A stretch of DNA of 64,000 nt, from positions 440,378,687 through 440,442,686 of the forward strand of contig JAUMIR010000001.1 of the NCBI GenBank assembly GCA_030847615.1. Direction: 5' to 3'. The position numbers were made by a program, and so were the translations under genes. Below, piece after piece: positions 54,448 through 64,000 of the stretch. Position 1 is the stretch's first letter. Each line of letters begins with the position of its first letter. Under the pieces are notes generated by a model that saw nothing but the letters and a program-made list of their open reading frames with translations, was not told the origin of the DNA and did no database searches. The DNA comes from Gambelia wislizenii. Its lineage: Eukaryota > Chordata > Lepidosauria > Squamata > Crotaphytidae.

Positions 54448-55430
54448 GTTGTTGTTGTACACTGCTGTCAAATTGACTTTGACATATGGCAACCCCATGA
54501 ATGAGAGACCTCCAAGTCAGGCTATCATCAATAGCCTTGCTCAGGTCTTGCAGACTAAGGGCCATGGCTTCCTTGATTGAGTCAATCTTGCCACGGGTCA
54601 GCGTAAGAGGGGCGCTCCAAAAAAGCGATACAAGGACTCCCTGAAACAACATCTCAGGCTCGGCCAAATTGATCACCAACAATGGTCCGCCCTGGCCTCA
54701 CATCAGGAGGCATGGAGACACATTATCCACAATGCTGCAGCCTTATTTGAGAACTCATGCCGAATAGGTCTTGAAGAGAAACGACAATGCAGAAAGAATC
54801 ACAACCCAGAAACATCACCCAAGGAAACCTTCTGCTGTGCTTTCTGCAACTGGACTTGTCTATCTCGGATTGGCCTTTTTTAGTCATCAGTGCGCTTGCA
54901 GAAAGCACGGCATGAGTCCTTCCTGAATCTTCGTTTGCGAAGAGAAGCCAGAGAGAGAGAGAGAGAGAGAGATCTGGAATGTGGTTTTCCTCTTTTCCTA
55001 CTGCCTTCTATCTTACCAAACATTATTGTCTTTTCTAGTAACTATGTAGAAAGTGAGGAATATGTGCCATAAAAACTAACTGATATAACAAAAAGTGAAG
55101 TCCTAGTCTTTTTCTGATTCTTGACTGCAGTCTTTATTCTGATTAATGACCTGAACCAAAGTATGGAAAATCTTGAACTGTTTCAGTATCTTCATTGCCT
55201 ACTTTAAAGTTATGGAAATAATATGTGGTCATTATGTTTGTTTTTTTAAACTTAAACTGTAAACCTGCCTTTGCATTTTCTTCCTTCACTTTCTTCAGTA
55301 ATTGTTCCAAGTCTTTGCTATTTTTTGCTAATAGTATAATGTCACCTGTGTATCTTATATTGTTGATGGTCCTTCCTCCAATTTTCACTTCTCCTTTCTT
55401 CGAGTTGGGTGGACGACATGTCTGATGTGT
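54448..55430 (-). mobile_element. Bov-B (RTE) LINE fragment, interrupted
   Basis: The minus-strand RT remnant at 55430-55150 reads GRTINNIRYTGDIILLAKNS and LEQLLKKVKEENAKAGLQFK; the catalytic box is decayed (YTGD for YADD). The C-terminal remnant lies on both sides of an inserted LINE: GKIEGSRKRGKPHS-like at about 55030-54976, then DSIKEAMALSLQDLSKAI and RSLIHGVAICQSQFDSS at 54590-54450. Non-functional. Confidence 0.78.
54588..54975 (+). mobile_element. non-LTR LINE fragment, C-terminal end (copy C)
   Basis: Plus-strand 3' end of the family at 49824 and 51150: TGQRKRGAPKKRYKDSLKQH, CCAFCNWTCLSRIGLF followed by a stop, then an AGAGAG tail (54950-54971). It sits inside the Bov-B fragment, so it is the younger of the two. 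Confidence 0.85.
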
Positions 55431-56200
55431 CAGTGGATGACATGGAGGTGTCAGGAAATGAAGAGAGCCTGTCCTGAGTGGTACCAAGCAGCAGGCTTTG
55501 AGTAAAGGGCAGCTTGAATCAGTGGTGAGTGGATGCCTTACCCCTTTCTTCATCTGGGTATTCTTGTAGGCCTGGGAGGGAGGAGGCAGGATGAACATTT
55601 TGGGCATGGTGGATTCAGGTTGCAACAACTGCTTTATGCACCCAATGGTGGTGACAGGGCTAGGACTGCAGGCTGAGGAGTTGCCCACTCCCGTACAATT
55701 CACTCAGATTGATAGCAGCCCAATGACAGGGTGTGTGTGTGCTGTCCAGTACTGTACTTTGTCGGTCTGGATGGAAACAGGGAATCATGGATAGACATCG
55801 CAGTTTGTTGTGACCACCATGCCTGTCCATGTGATTGTGCTGGGTCTGAACTGGCTTAAATGTCACAATCTGCAAATTGAATGGATAACAGAAGAAATAA
55901 AGTTTTTGTATGTAGAATGTTGGTCCCGCCAACTGAAAGTGAGACATGAAAGTGAAACAAGAGGTGCCCCAGAGACTGAGGCTGAGATTGTAGGAATGGT
56001 TACTGAGTTTGTGGATTCCAGACATACTACCAGAATATGCTGAATTAAGAGAGGTATTTGTAGAGAAAGAGTCAGACACCTTACCCCCTCACCGCCCCTC
56101 AGACTGTGCAATTGAACTAGTCCCTGGAGTGGAGCTGCCTAAGACTAAATTGTACTCCATGACCCCCCCCCAAGGAATCTGAGGCACTAAGAGAGGTTTT
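55425..56200 (+). pseudogene. Ty3/Gypsy-type retrotransposon relic (protease region and start of RT region)
   Basis: The frame from 55591 encodes MVDSGCNNCFMHPMVV, with Asp codon 55612-55614 in an aspartic-protease DSG motif. After a stop, VVTTMPVHVIVLGLNWL and LQIEWITEEIKFLYVECW match the rest of the retropepsin region of Ty3/Gypsy elements. SDTLPPHRPSDCAIELVPGV leads into the RT start and decays by 56200. No LTR recognised. Such sequences also gave rise to domesticated vertebrate genes, but the stops here argue for a dead relic. Confidence 0.72.
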
Positions 56201-56859
56201 TAAGTGTCCCAGTTCTACCCACTTCCCCCTCCTTTGCCCTCAGCTTACATCAGTTGCTGCAGACTGAGTTCAAAATGGAAAAGTAGTTTGCATTTAATTA
56301 ACTCAGCAGGGGGGAGAGCAGAGGAGGGAGAAGAATCTTGCCCTTCCCAGTAAGCTCAGGCAAAAGCAAACTGCTGCAATTTCTCCTAGTATATGTTTTC
56401 TTTCTCATTAATAACTTTTTCTTTCCTGACCACATTCTGATGCTGTTTGGCCACATATGTTCTGGTTTTCATCTGTGAAATGTTGTGCTGTATGTAAATG
56501 GTTAACTTAAAATAAACACATACATAATATTTCATGTGACACCCTGTAAATATTCTTTCTTTAGATAGGTGAGAATGCAGTGTCTTCATTATACATAGAA
56601 AAAATACACTTGTAGTTATGGTATTATGTAGTGCTACTGGGATTTTTGCCAAAAGCATTTAACCAAGGCCTACAACAGGAGGGGGGGTGTCTTCAGATGT
56701 TGTTGTACTACAACTCCTATCAGCCCTAGTCCACATAAACAGTGGTAAGGGACAATGGGACTTGCAGTCTAACATCTGGAGGGCTATATGTTTCCCATAG
56801 CTGGCTAGCAATTTCACCTTCATGTTACTTCTTTTTTTTTTCTGGCTATCTATAAGCAA
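56201..56859. other. intergenic; decayed MITE near 56667-56808
   Basis: 56667-56808 carries TCTTCAGATGTTGTTGTACT and inverted CAGTCTAACATCTGGAGGGC blocks as in the MITE at 6995. The rest shows nothing. Confidence 0.5.
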
Positions 56860-57027
56860 GAAGAGCCCCACTGGATTGGACCAAGGGCATATCTAGTCCA
56901 GCATTCAATTCTTACAGTGTCCTGTAGATGCCTACTGGCAGCCCACAAGCAGAACATGAGTGCAATACAGCCTCCTGCTCATGTTCCTCAACAACTGGAA
57001 TAGATACAGGACGGCACACTCACATTA

Positions 57028-57240
57028 ACATTGGAGGATGCCAGCATGGTGTAGTGGTTTGGAGAACAGGATTCAAATACTTGCTCAGCCATGGAAACTC
57101 ACTGGGTGACCTTGGGTGAGTCACATTCTCTCAGTCTCAGAGAAAGGCTATTGCAAATCTTCTCTGAACAAATCTTGCCAAATAAATCCTATGATAGGTT
57201 CACCACAAGTCAGAAACAACTTGAAGACACACAACAACAA
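57028..57240 (+). mobile_element. tRNA-type SINE
   Basis: Plus orientation: ATGCCAGCATGGTGTAGTGG (A-box region), GGATTCAAATACTTGCTCAG, AACTCACTGGGTGACCTTGG, ACACAACAACAAAA tail. Same family as 50943 and 14720. Confidence 0.85.
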
Positions 57241-57686
57241 AATATATAGCCATCATGACCAGTAGGGCTTAGCCAACAGTAGCCTTACTTCCTATGAATT
57301 TGTCTAAGCCCATTTTAAAGCTATCCAAGTTAGTGCCGATTATTGCATCTGTGGAATACAGTGTCAAGGACAGGAAACTGTGGAATATAGCGTCAAGGAC
57401 ACTTCCAGGTGAGACCGTGACAGCCAGGTAAGGGACGCTCTTTTTATGAACCTCCCCAGTTCACTTTTAAGTTGTAAAGTGTGTCCCTGTGCTTGTGCGT
57501 ATATTTTGTGTGTTTCTTTTAAAAAAAATATTTTTAAAATTTACCATGATCACATCTTCTCATGAGAATCTGCAAGATCACAAGCGTGGAAGTGAACAGA
57601 GCTCCATTGACTCTCTGTCAATGCTGGGGCAGATAAAAAATGTAGGTCTGATAAAAAGGGTTCTTCTGCTGGCAGAAAAAGCAATA

Positions 57687-58217
57687 CAGTTGCCCCTCCA
57701 CATTCGCGAACTTGACATTTGCGGTTTTGATTATTCGCGGTTTTGGGAGGGCCCCCCTGGTCCCCCCCAAAACCGCGACAGGGGGCCTCCGGAGCCCCGT
57801 GAAAGCCCTGGGAGGGAGCGGGGAGGGCCAGGGAGGCCTTCGCGGGGCCTTGCGAGGCCCCGCGAAGGCCTTGGGGAGCACCGGGGAGGCCTGCGCGGGG
57901 CCCTGTGAGGCCCCGCGAAAGCCTTGGGAGGGAGCGAGAGGGCCGGGGAGGCCTTCACGGGGGCCCTGGAGATGCTCCGGAGGCCCCATGAAGGCCTGGA
58001 GAAGGGGTGGGGAGGGCTGGGGAGGCGATCATGGGGCCTCCGGAGGCCCCATGAAGGCCTGGGGAGGGAGGGGGAGGCGGGGGAAAGCGAATATAGGGCC
58101 TCCGGAGGCCCTGTGGTTGCTTTGGTGGGGTAGGGGGAGGGCAATTGTTATTCGTGGATTTTTCACATTCGCGGGGGTCTGGGGAACCAAATCCCCGCGA
58201 ATGTGAAGGGATGACTG
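57687..58217. mobile_element. Tigger-like MITE with GC-rich hairpin array (second copy)
   Basis: Ends CAGTTGCCCCTCCACATTCG and inverted GTGAAGGGATGACTG, flanked by TA (57685-57686, 58218-58219). GC-rich interior of GGCCTCCGGAGGCCC-type palindromic units in a different number and order from 30693-31142. Confidence 0.88.
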
Positions 58218-58348
58218 TACAAAGTATTTCTGGAAAAGAATCTTGGTAGAGGCTTGCCTGATAAAGTCCTAAGCCCATTTTAAAGCTAGCCAAGTTGGTA
58301 TCAATCATTGCATCTGTGGAAACAAAGTTTAACTAATTTTGACTTTAA

Positions 58349-58676
58349 GGACTTTTTCGGACGAAGAAAAATAACGCAAGCAGCCTCTCCAGCTTGCGAG
58401 GCTGCTGCGCTGCAAAGTGTCAGTTTCAGATGACGCTGCCCTCTAGCGGTACTGTTGCGGTACCACAGGGAGAGCTGAGCATCATATTTTGTTGATTTTT
58501 TACTCACAAAACTTGATCGTGAGTAAAAATCAACAAAATATGACGCTCAGCTCTCCCTGCGGTACCGTAATAGTACCGGCAGGGGCGAGCGTCATACGAA
58601 AGGGGCGCTTTGCAGCGCAGCAGCCTCGCAAGCTGGAGAGGCTGCTTGCGTTATTTTTCTTCGTCTGAAAAAGTCC
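58349..58676. mobile_element. foldback DNA element (328 bp), TAA target duplication
   Basis: The outer 69 bp of each end are inverted copies with one mismatch (GGACTTTTTCGGACGAAGAA against GGACTTTTTCAGACGAAGAA). The inner arms (GGTACCRCAGGGAGAGCTGA to GATTTTTACTCAC) also pair, leaving a loop of about 12 nt. TAA flanks both ends (58346-58348, 58677-58679), the 3-bp duplication expected of PIF/Harbinger-type transposition. No ORF. Confidence 0.92.
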
Positions 58677-58920
58677 TAAGTTTAACACAGTTTAACAATT
58701 CATTGTATACAGAACCTTTTGTCTTTCCCCAATCTCCCACCATTCAGCTTCGCTGGACAAATTCATGCCCTAGTTTTCTAGAGAGGGAGAAAAATATTTG
58801 TGTTCATTTTCTTCACATCATGCATAATTTTATACACCTCTGCTACACTGTTCCTTACTGTCTTTTTTTCTAAACTGAAAATTTCCAGGCTTTCTTACCT
58901 TTCTTCAGAGGACCATCTGT

Positions 58921-59699
58921 GATCCTAATAAAGGCACAGTCTTTGGGGTGGGAAGTACATTGGACTATTTTGCTAGATTCTTGAAAAAAGCCTATGTGGA
59001 AGTAATTTTAGGCACTAGAACATTTTGAATTTGTACTAAAGGGTTACAGCTAGCCAATGACTCATCCACCTTTTAGCAGATATGTTGATTAATAAATTGA
59101 TTAAATTTAATGAAATTTGCATATCATCAGATAAATTTTAAAGATAAAGATAAAAGGAGTAACTTTCAGTTTTATGACTAAAATACCATTCGCTGTTAGA
59201 CAGGAAGGCCATCTTTAACATTATCTTTTCCCCATTACAGTAATACAGTGTAACCCAATTAGCCTCGAAAACATACAAGTATGCCCTTAACATTCAACCC
59301 CATCAATTAAAATTTGTCCATACTGATTAAAATTGGCCCTCCAGGAGGCAGTAATTGTGCTATTTAACATCTTGAGTCCAATAAGAGATATCATTTCACC
59401 TGTATGCATCTCCTTTTTACTGGGACCAACACACCATCGCTTTCTTACTGACTACCTAAATTACAATGAATGACCAAAGTGTTGGCAATCATGTAGGTAT
59501 GCCAACAATCTCAGATAAATTACGTGAATACTCAAAAACTGAGAGCTACAACAGTGAATGCTGGTGATCACCTAAGGTTACAATCCTAATCACACTTATC
59601 TAGGAGCAAGCTTCATTAAATTCAGTGGGACCAACTTCTGAGCAGACAGACAAAGGGTTGTGAAAGTATTTTTCAGTATTCATTGATGTATATGATGTA
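58921..59699. other. intergenic, no gene seen
   Basis: AT-rich, nothing recognised. Confidence 0.55.
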
Positions 59700-59929
59700 C
59701 AGTTGTCCCTTCACATTTGCTGGGGGTTGGTTCCAGGACCCCCCGTGAATACCCAAATCCGTGAATACTCAAGTTCCACTATATGCAATGGTATAGCAGA
59801 ATGGTGTCCCTTATATAAGATGGCAAAATCAAGGCTTGCTTTTTGGATTATTATTTTTTAAAGACTATTTTCAAGCTGTGAATACTTAAATCCGTGAATA
59901 CCAAAACTGTGAATATGGAGGGACAACTG
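59700..59929. mobile_element. Tigger-like MITE
   Basis: CAGTTGTCCCTTCACATTTG at the left and inverted GAGGGACAACTG at the right, TA on both sides (59698-59699, 59930-59931). Interior with GTGAATAC-type repeats (AAATCCGTGAATAC twice). Confidence 0.88.
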
Positions 59930-60086
59930 TATATATATCTTGGGGGTAGTTATATAATTGATTTGCAATTACTAGCATTCACATATCAATACAAACATTT
60001 TAGGTACTTTGGACATTTCACTCTAACAGCTACATATTTTTTTAAAAAAAGTGAAAGTAGAGGCTGGAATCTTCCCTGTTGGGCTC

Positions 60087-60117
<31 letters not shown>
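60087..60117. repeat. (CTGT)n microsatellite
   Basis: About seven TCTG units. The cysteine/leucine-rich open frame over it is an artefact. Confidence 0.95.
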
Positions 60118-60119
<2 letters not shown>

Positions 60120-60254
60120 GTGTGTGTCTTGGATCTTGTGGATGCCCTCTTATGCCAGGTGTTGACAATGGGTGTGCTCTAGTTAAAGAGTAATTTGAGG
60201 AAAAGGCTGGGACCAGATTTTCCCATATGAACATGCTGGAGTTCTGTGGCCACT

Positions 60255-60612
60255 TCCTGACAACCTATTAATTGCCACTATGAAACACCAACAGAAGTAC
60301 AACTGGTGGAGATGAGAGACAGGGACTTTTAAGTTGTGGTGCTAAATTCTAGAACAGCTTCTGAAGAGAGATACATCAGGCCAACTCTTTCCTTGCTTTT
60401 AAAGTGGCTGTTAAGGGTAATTCATTCCAATGGATAGTTTAATATCTGTTGCATTTTAGCTTATTGTTGTTGATATGATGTTTTGTGATTCTCTTTTTAT
60501 GACCATTTTCCAGGTCTGTCTTTCATTTTGCTGAACTTTGTATTTTTGTTGTAAGTGCCTTGAGTTTGATTTGATCATAGAAAGGTGGAACCCAAAAGTA
60601 AAATAATAATAG
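60255..60612 (+). mobile_element. L2-type LINE 3' end
   Basis: Decayed coding remnant (AATTCTAGAACAGCTTCTGA), T-rich UTR, GAAAGGTGGAACCCAAAAGT and an ATAATAATA tail. Confidence 0.6.
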
Positions 60613-60964
60613 AACATTCTACTTGCAGTCAAAGTAGATTCTATTCAGAGCTTGGCAATGGGTTTTTTTTGGACTACAGCTTCCAGTATCCCCGATGGCC
60701 ACTAAGGTTCTAGGAGCAGTAAGTCGCAAAAAGTAATTACCCCAACCACTTACCTGTATTAATATTTGGCCAGATACTCAGCAAAATATGTTAATATGTT
60801 CAATTTACTGAACCTTCCTAGAAATGATTCTAAATTGCCATAAGTGACTTGTGAATGGATATTTACAAGTTTTTTTAAAAAATAAATAAATAAAAGACCT
60901 TCTGTGTAGAAAGCATGTGCCCTGTAAAGCATGGTGATAGGCTTGCTTAAGCTAAGCAGTCTAA

Positions 60965-61271
60965 GGACTTTATCAGACACACAAAATAAGGAATCATAAT
61001 GACACCACATAACTGTGAAAGGGTGCACAGATCAGATGACATCACCCTTTTGAAAATCAGCCCAAACCCCGTACCCTTTTATTGACAGCTGTTTTTATTT
61101 TTACATTTCTCGTGTGATGGGGCTCCATTCACTTCATCTTCATTGCCAGGGCTGCCTTTGCTGGGAAAGGAAGATAAGTGTGTGTGTGGGAACGTTCTTT
61201 TGCTGGCATAAAAATGTTTTTTTTTTAATGCCATCAAAAGAATGTTTTAAGGCACTAGTCTGATAATATTC
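60965..61271. mobile_element. TIR element with GGACTTTATCAGAC terminus, TAA duplication
   Basis: Left end GGACTTTATCAGACACACAA; right end, inverted, GAATATTATCAGACTAGTGC. TAA at 60962-60964 and 61272-61274. Same terminus type as 41565, 43367 and 58349 but with a unique, non-palindromic interior. Confidence 0.8.
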
Positions 61272-61274
61272 TAA

Positions 61275-64000
61275 GTGTGGTCAGCACTAAGATATGAAGC
61301 TCTTTCCCCCCCCCTCTTACTTTGTGAGTGAAAGGAATAAATTGTAGATGCGTGTAAAATAAATGTTCCAGTGATGCTATATTTAAAAGATTTGTCTTAC
61401 TAATGTTGTATGTGAAATATTAGGCTCACGGTTCTTCATTCAGCAGTCTTACGTTACTTGCTTCTTTTTTGCATTACCCTGGATCACTCTCACACCATTT
61501 AATGTCAATTCCTTATTAAAAGTGCTGTAAATATGTCATTGTTTATATATAAAGGGTATTTTAAAGTTGCATTATACAGTTATTGTGCTGGGAGACCTCT
61601 GCCACACTTTATTTGTTGGGTGTCACCTTTTCATTTGTATTGCAGCCGTGCTTTAGAGTAGTTTCATTTTTCGATGAAGGGCAATGAATGCACAAAACCT
61701 TCAAACATGGAGCAGTAATTAGTCTAGGAAAGATCAAAGTGTGCTCTTCTAAATCCAGCCAATTTGCTGTGGTTGTGCAAAACCAATAGTCTTTCTTTTG
61801 CCTTGGTCTCTTATTAATTTTCACTCTCATTTGTTGCAGTGCAGCTGCTTTCCTGTCAATCCACTGTGCCACTTTTTCAAAAATCCATTTTGAAGTCACA
61901 AATGCAATTTCAATAGGCCTTAGGAATAATAACCAGCTTTCTAAAGACTCAGTCTTTTTGAAATGGAAACTCAAAATGAAGAAGTTCTTTGCATTATATA
62001 TTACTTTTTTCAGCATGAAAAAAAAATCTTACACCTGATGAAGAAAAGACAATATGCAGATTTTTAAACTCAGCTTCAGTTCCTTCTCCCCTACCATCTT
62101 CTTGACTAACAACTAAGCTACCCATATCCATTTCTAGCAATCGTCTGTTTTGGTTCCTCCAAGATCTGTTCTTGGATGTGTCTTATTCCACCCCCCCCAA
62201 TTGACCCTAGATGACCTGATTGATTGATTGCACTTATATGCCACCTTTCTCCCAAAATAGGAGTCAAAGCAGCTTACAATAATTAAAAAAGAAACAGCTA
62301 AAATCTGAAATCCCTTATGAAATCCCATGGCTTTCACATCTACTTTTACCCCTCCGTTCACTCCAGCATCTCTGCCTTCTTTATATTTTCTCTTGGATAT
62401 TTCATCACAAATGCAACAGCCCTCTCCCTGCCTCTGGACAGAAGGAATCCTTTTATTAGTGGGAATTTTAAAAAAAATCTAGTGGGGTTTTTTAGGTGGC
62501 TAAATGGGAGTGAAGATAGCCTTTGCTGATTCCCCCTCTTCTGTAGTTCTCTGTATCCCATCCAAATCTGATCCAGAAGGTTGAGAGATCCTCCAGAACT
62601 GTGGGGGCAGTAGCACTTGGGATTGTAGAGTGGGGGGGGGGAGGGCTCAGGCCCTGGGACCAAATATTCCCTGGGGGAGAGTTCATTCCCAGGAAGATTC
62701 CCAGGATGTCCACACTCCATGGACCCCAGAATAGGGGGAGACTTGAGGCCCCCCTAATAATAGGCTTGAAGGGCTGACTGCCCCTTGAAATGATTTTTAA
62801 AAAATTGGACTGCCAAGACTCCAATGTAGCTGAGCCTTCCCAGGTATTATCAATCAGAAGTGTACTTAATGATCAAGCACTTAGAAATATGAAGACAGTG
62901 ATTGACATTGAACCCTTCCAGGAATAATAAAGGCTGCCTGTAATTTGTCTTACACACATTAACTTTGAACACATTGAACATTGAACACATTTCGAACATT
63001 GAACACATGCATGAAGGATACTTCTACATGGATGTTGTACTTGTAAAAGTCTTCATGTTTAAGTTTGTTTGAGTGCTAATGGATGAGGAAAGTAATTTTT
63101 CCTCCCAATGCAAGTGCCTGGTAGGCAAAATTAGTAACAATATGCCTGCCAGTGTTGAGCTGCCCCATCTTAAAAAAATGTTCTAGGGGCCCTGCACACC
63201 TTCTCCCCTGTGGTAGTTTCTCTGCCTTTGTATGAGGTTTTTTTGCTCATTTTAAAAGATTGAAATGCCTCTTCCTAGTTACTAATAGGAAGAGCTTTAA
63301 ACACCTGAACTCCAAAGAACTTATCTGGACCTGATCTTGGGCCTCAAGAGGAAAATGTTTTTCTCTCTGTAGTAGTAGTAGTAGTAGGAAATCAGCAAAA
63401 ATAACTCCCCGTTTTCCTCCAGTGCGAACATTATGAGTAGAGTTCTGCTTATAGATGTTCCCTCCAGCTGAACAAAATCTCTGGATCCAACCAGAGTAAC
63501 CTCTAGACTGATCTCACAGTTCCCTCCCAAGCCTTCTTTTTCCCTGTGTATGTCCCACTCCACCAAAACTTGGAAGTAATGAATTACAAGTAACATATAT
63601 GTAACCAGTTACTTGTCAGGGAGCAATGAGAGTACAGTCTAATGAATTTGTATTGCACAATAAGTCACAGTGGTGTTTGTTCATTAGTGCGTAACTGTTT
63701 CTAGTTACTTTCAAATGTTACTTTTAAATAATGTTTTAGAGGAATTGTTACATTTTATGCCTTTGCCTTATCAATCCTAAATTCTTCACTCTCCCAAGAA
63801 AGAATGGAAAGTAATAGAAAACCCTATGAAATTCATGGGATTGCCATAAGTCAACAGGTAAGTTGAGGATGCACACATACATGCACAAATACACATGCAC
63901 ACATGTGCACATACACATTAGAAAAGTAATAGGCATGGCAGCCCATCAGGAGTTACATCTTTAACACAGTAGTGAATTACAGGTGGAAATTATTTTAAAA
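61275..64000. other. intergenic with small repeat fragments
   Basis: 62200-62287 has GATTGATTGATTG followed by CCACCTTTCTCCCAAAATAG, an inverted LINE/SINE tail. 63370-63387 is (GTA)n. 63815-63875 has AACCCTATGAAATTCATGGG, the body of the 5S-type SINE family. No exon or complete element otherwise. Confidence 0.5.

Larger units (their letters stand above)
56860..58920 (-). mobile_element. CR1-group LINE fragments forming a nest
   Basis: The minus-strand LINE is read in pieces: 56863-57000 (AAGAGCCCCACTGGATTGGA..), 57240-57360 (TTTAAAGCTATCCAAGTTAG), 58262-58345 (a second copy of that block) and 58680-58920 (CATGCATAATTTTATACACC, inverted CR1-group C-terminal codons). Interrupted by a SINE (57028-57240), a Tigger-like MITE (57687-58217) and a foldback element (58349-58676). 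The repeated block at 57304-57357 and 58269-58322 means two copies or a local duplication. Confidence 0.68.

Overview
The window looks like vertebrate nuclear DNA from a squamate reptile, most likely a lizard. It carries the 3' half of one host gene, BRMS1L, buried in transposable elements. The squamate call rests on a Sauria-type tRNA SINE, a 5S rRNA-derived SINE, Bov-B/RTE, L2- and CR1-type LINEs, DIRS retrotransposons and many DNA-transposon MITEs in one stretch. No bacterial, viral, CRISPR or operon-like feature was found.

Host gene (1-29,830, + strand): the last five coding exons of BRMS1L lie at 315-398, 5232-5296, 6288-6327, 6759-6885 and 27510-27633, followed by a long 3' UTR. They splice into an open frame of about 145 C-terminal residues. 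The first complete intron (399-5231) has the hallmarks of a U12-dependent AT-AC intron: ATATCCTT at the start, TCCCTTAAC as branch site and a terminal AC. It holds two degenerate L2-type LINE copies. The last intron (6886-27509, 20.6 kb) splits the Tudor-like C-terminal domain and is filled by large elements.

Large-intron nest: DIRS-1 (about 8139-14578) is nearly full length, with inverted terminal repeats, Gag, RT-RNase H and tyrosine recombinase remains, and a CR1 tail inserted in the recombinase gene. DIRS-2 (about 14930-26172) is a second, more decayed family. A Sauria SINE and a hAT MITE are inserted in it, and a full-length CR1 (about 19282-23887) interrupts its RNase H gene. The CR1 has intact ORF1 (SGNH esterase type) and ORF2 (endonuclease plus RT). 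It also has a duplicated 5' UTR block separated by a compact promoter: three TGAGTCA boxes at 13-bp spacing and a TATA box. The CR1/DIRS junction coincides with the start site this promoter predicts, so the insertion looks like a copy of an RNA started at a lost upstream promoter.

Downstream (29.8-64 kb): no host exon was recognised. The DNA is intergenic, with nested repeats: Tigger-like MITEs containing GC-rich hairpin arrays, hAT elements, two near-perfect foldback elements and two relatives sharing a GGAC..TTTC.GAC-type terminus, CR1, L2, Bov-B and other LINE fragments, a Ty3/Gypsy protease-region relic and SINEs. The observations I rate highest are the CR1 promoter architecture, the AT-AC intron and the foldback/TIR family.
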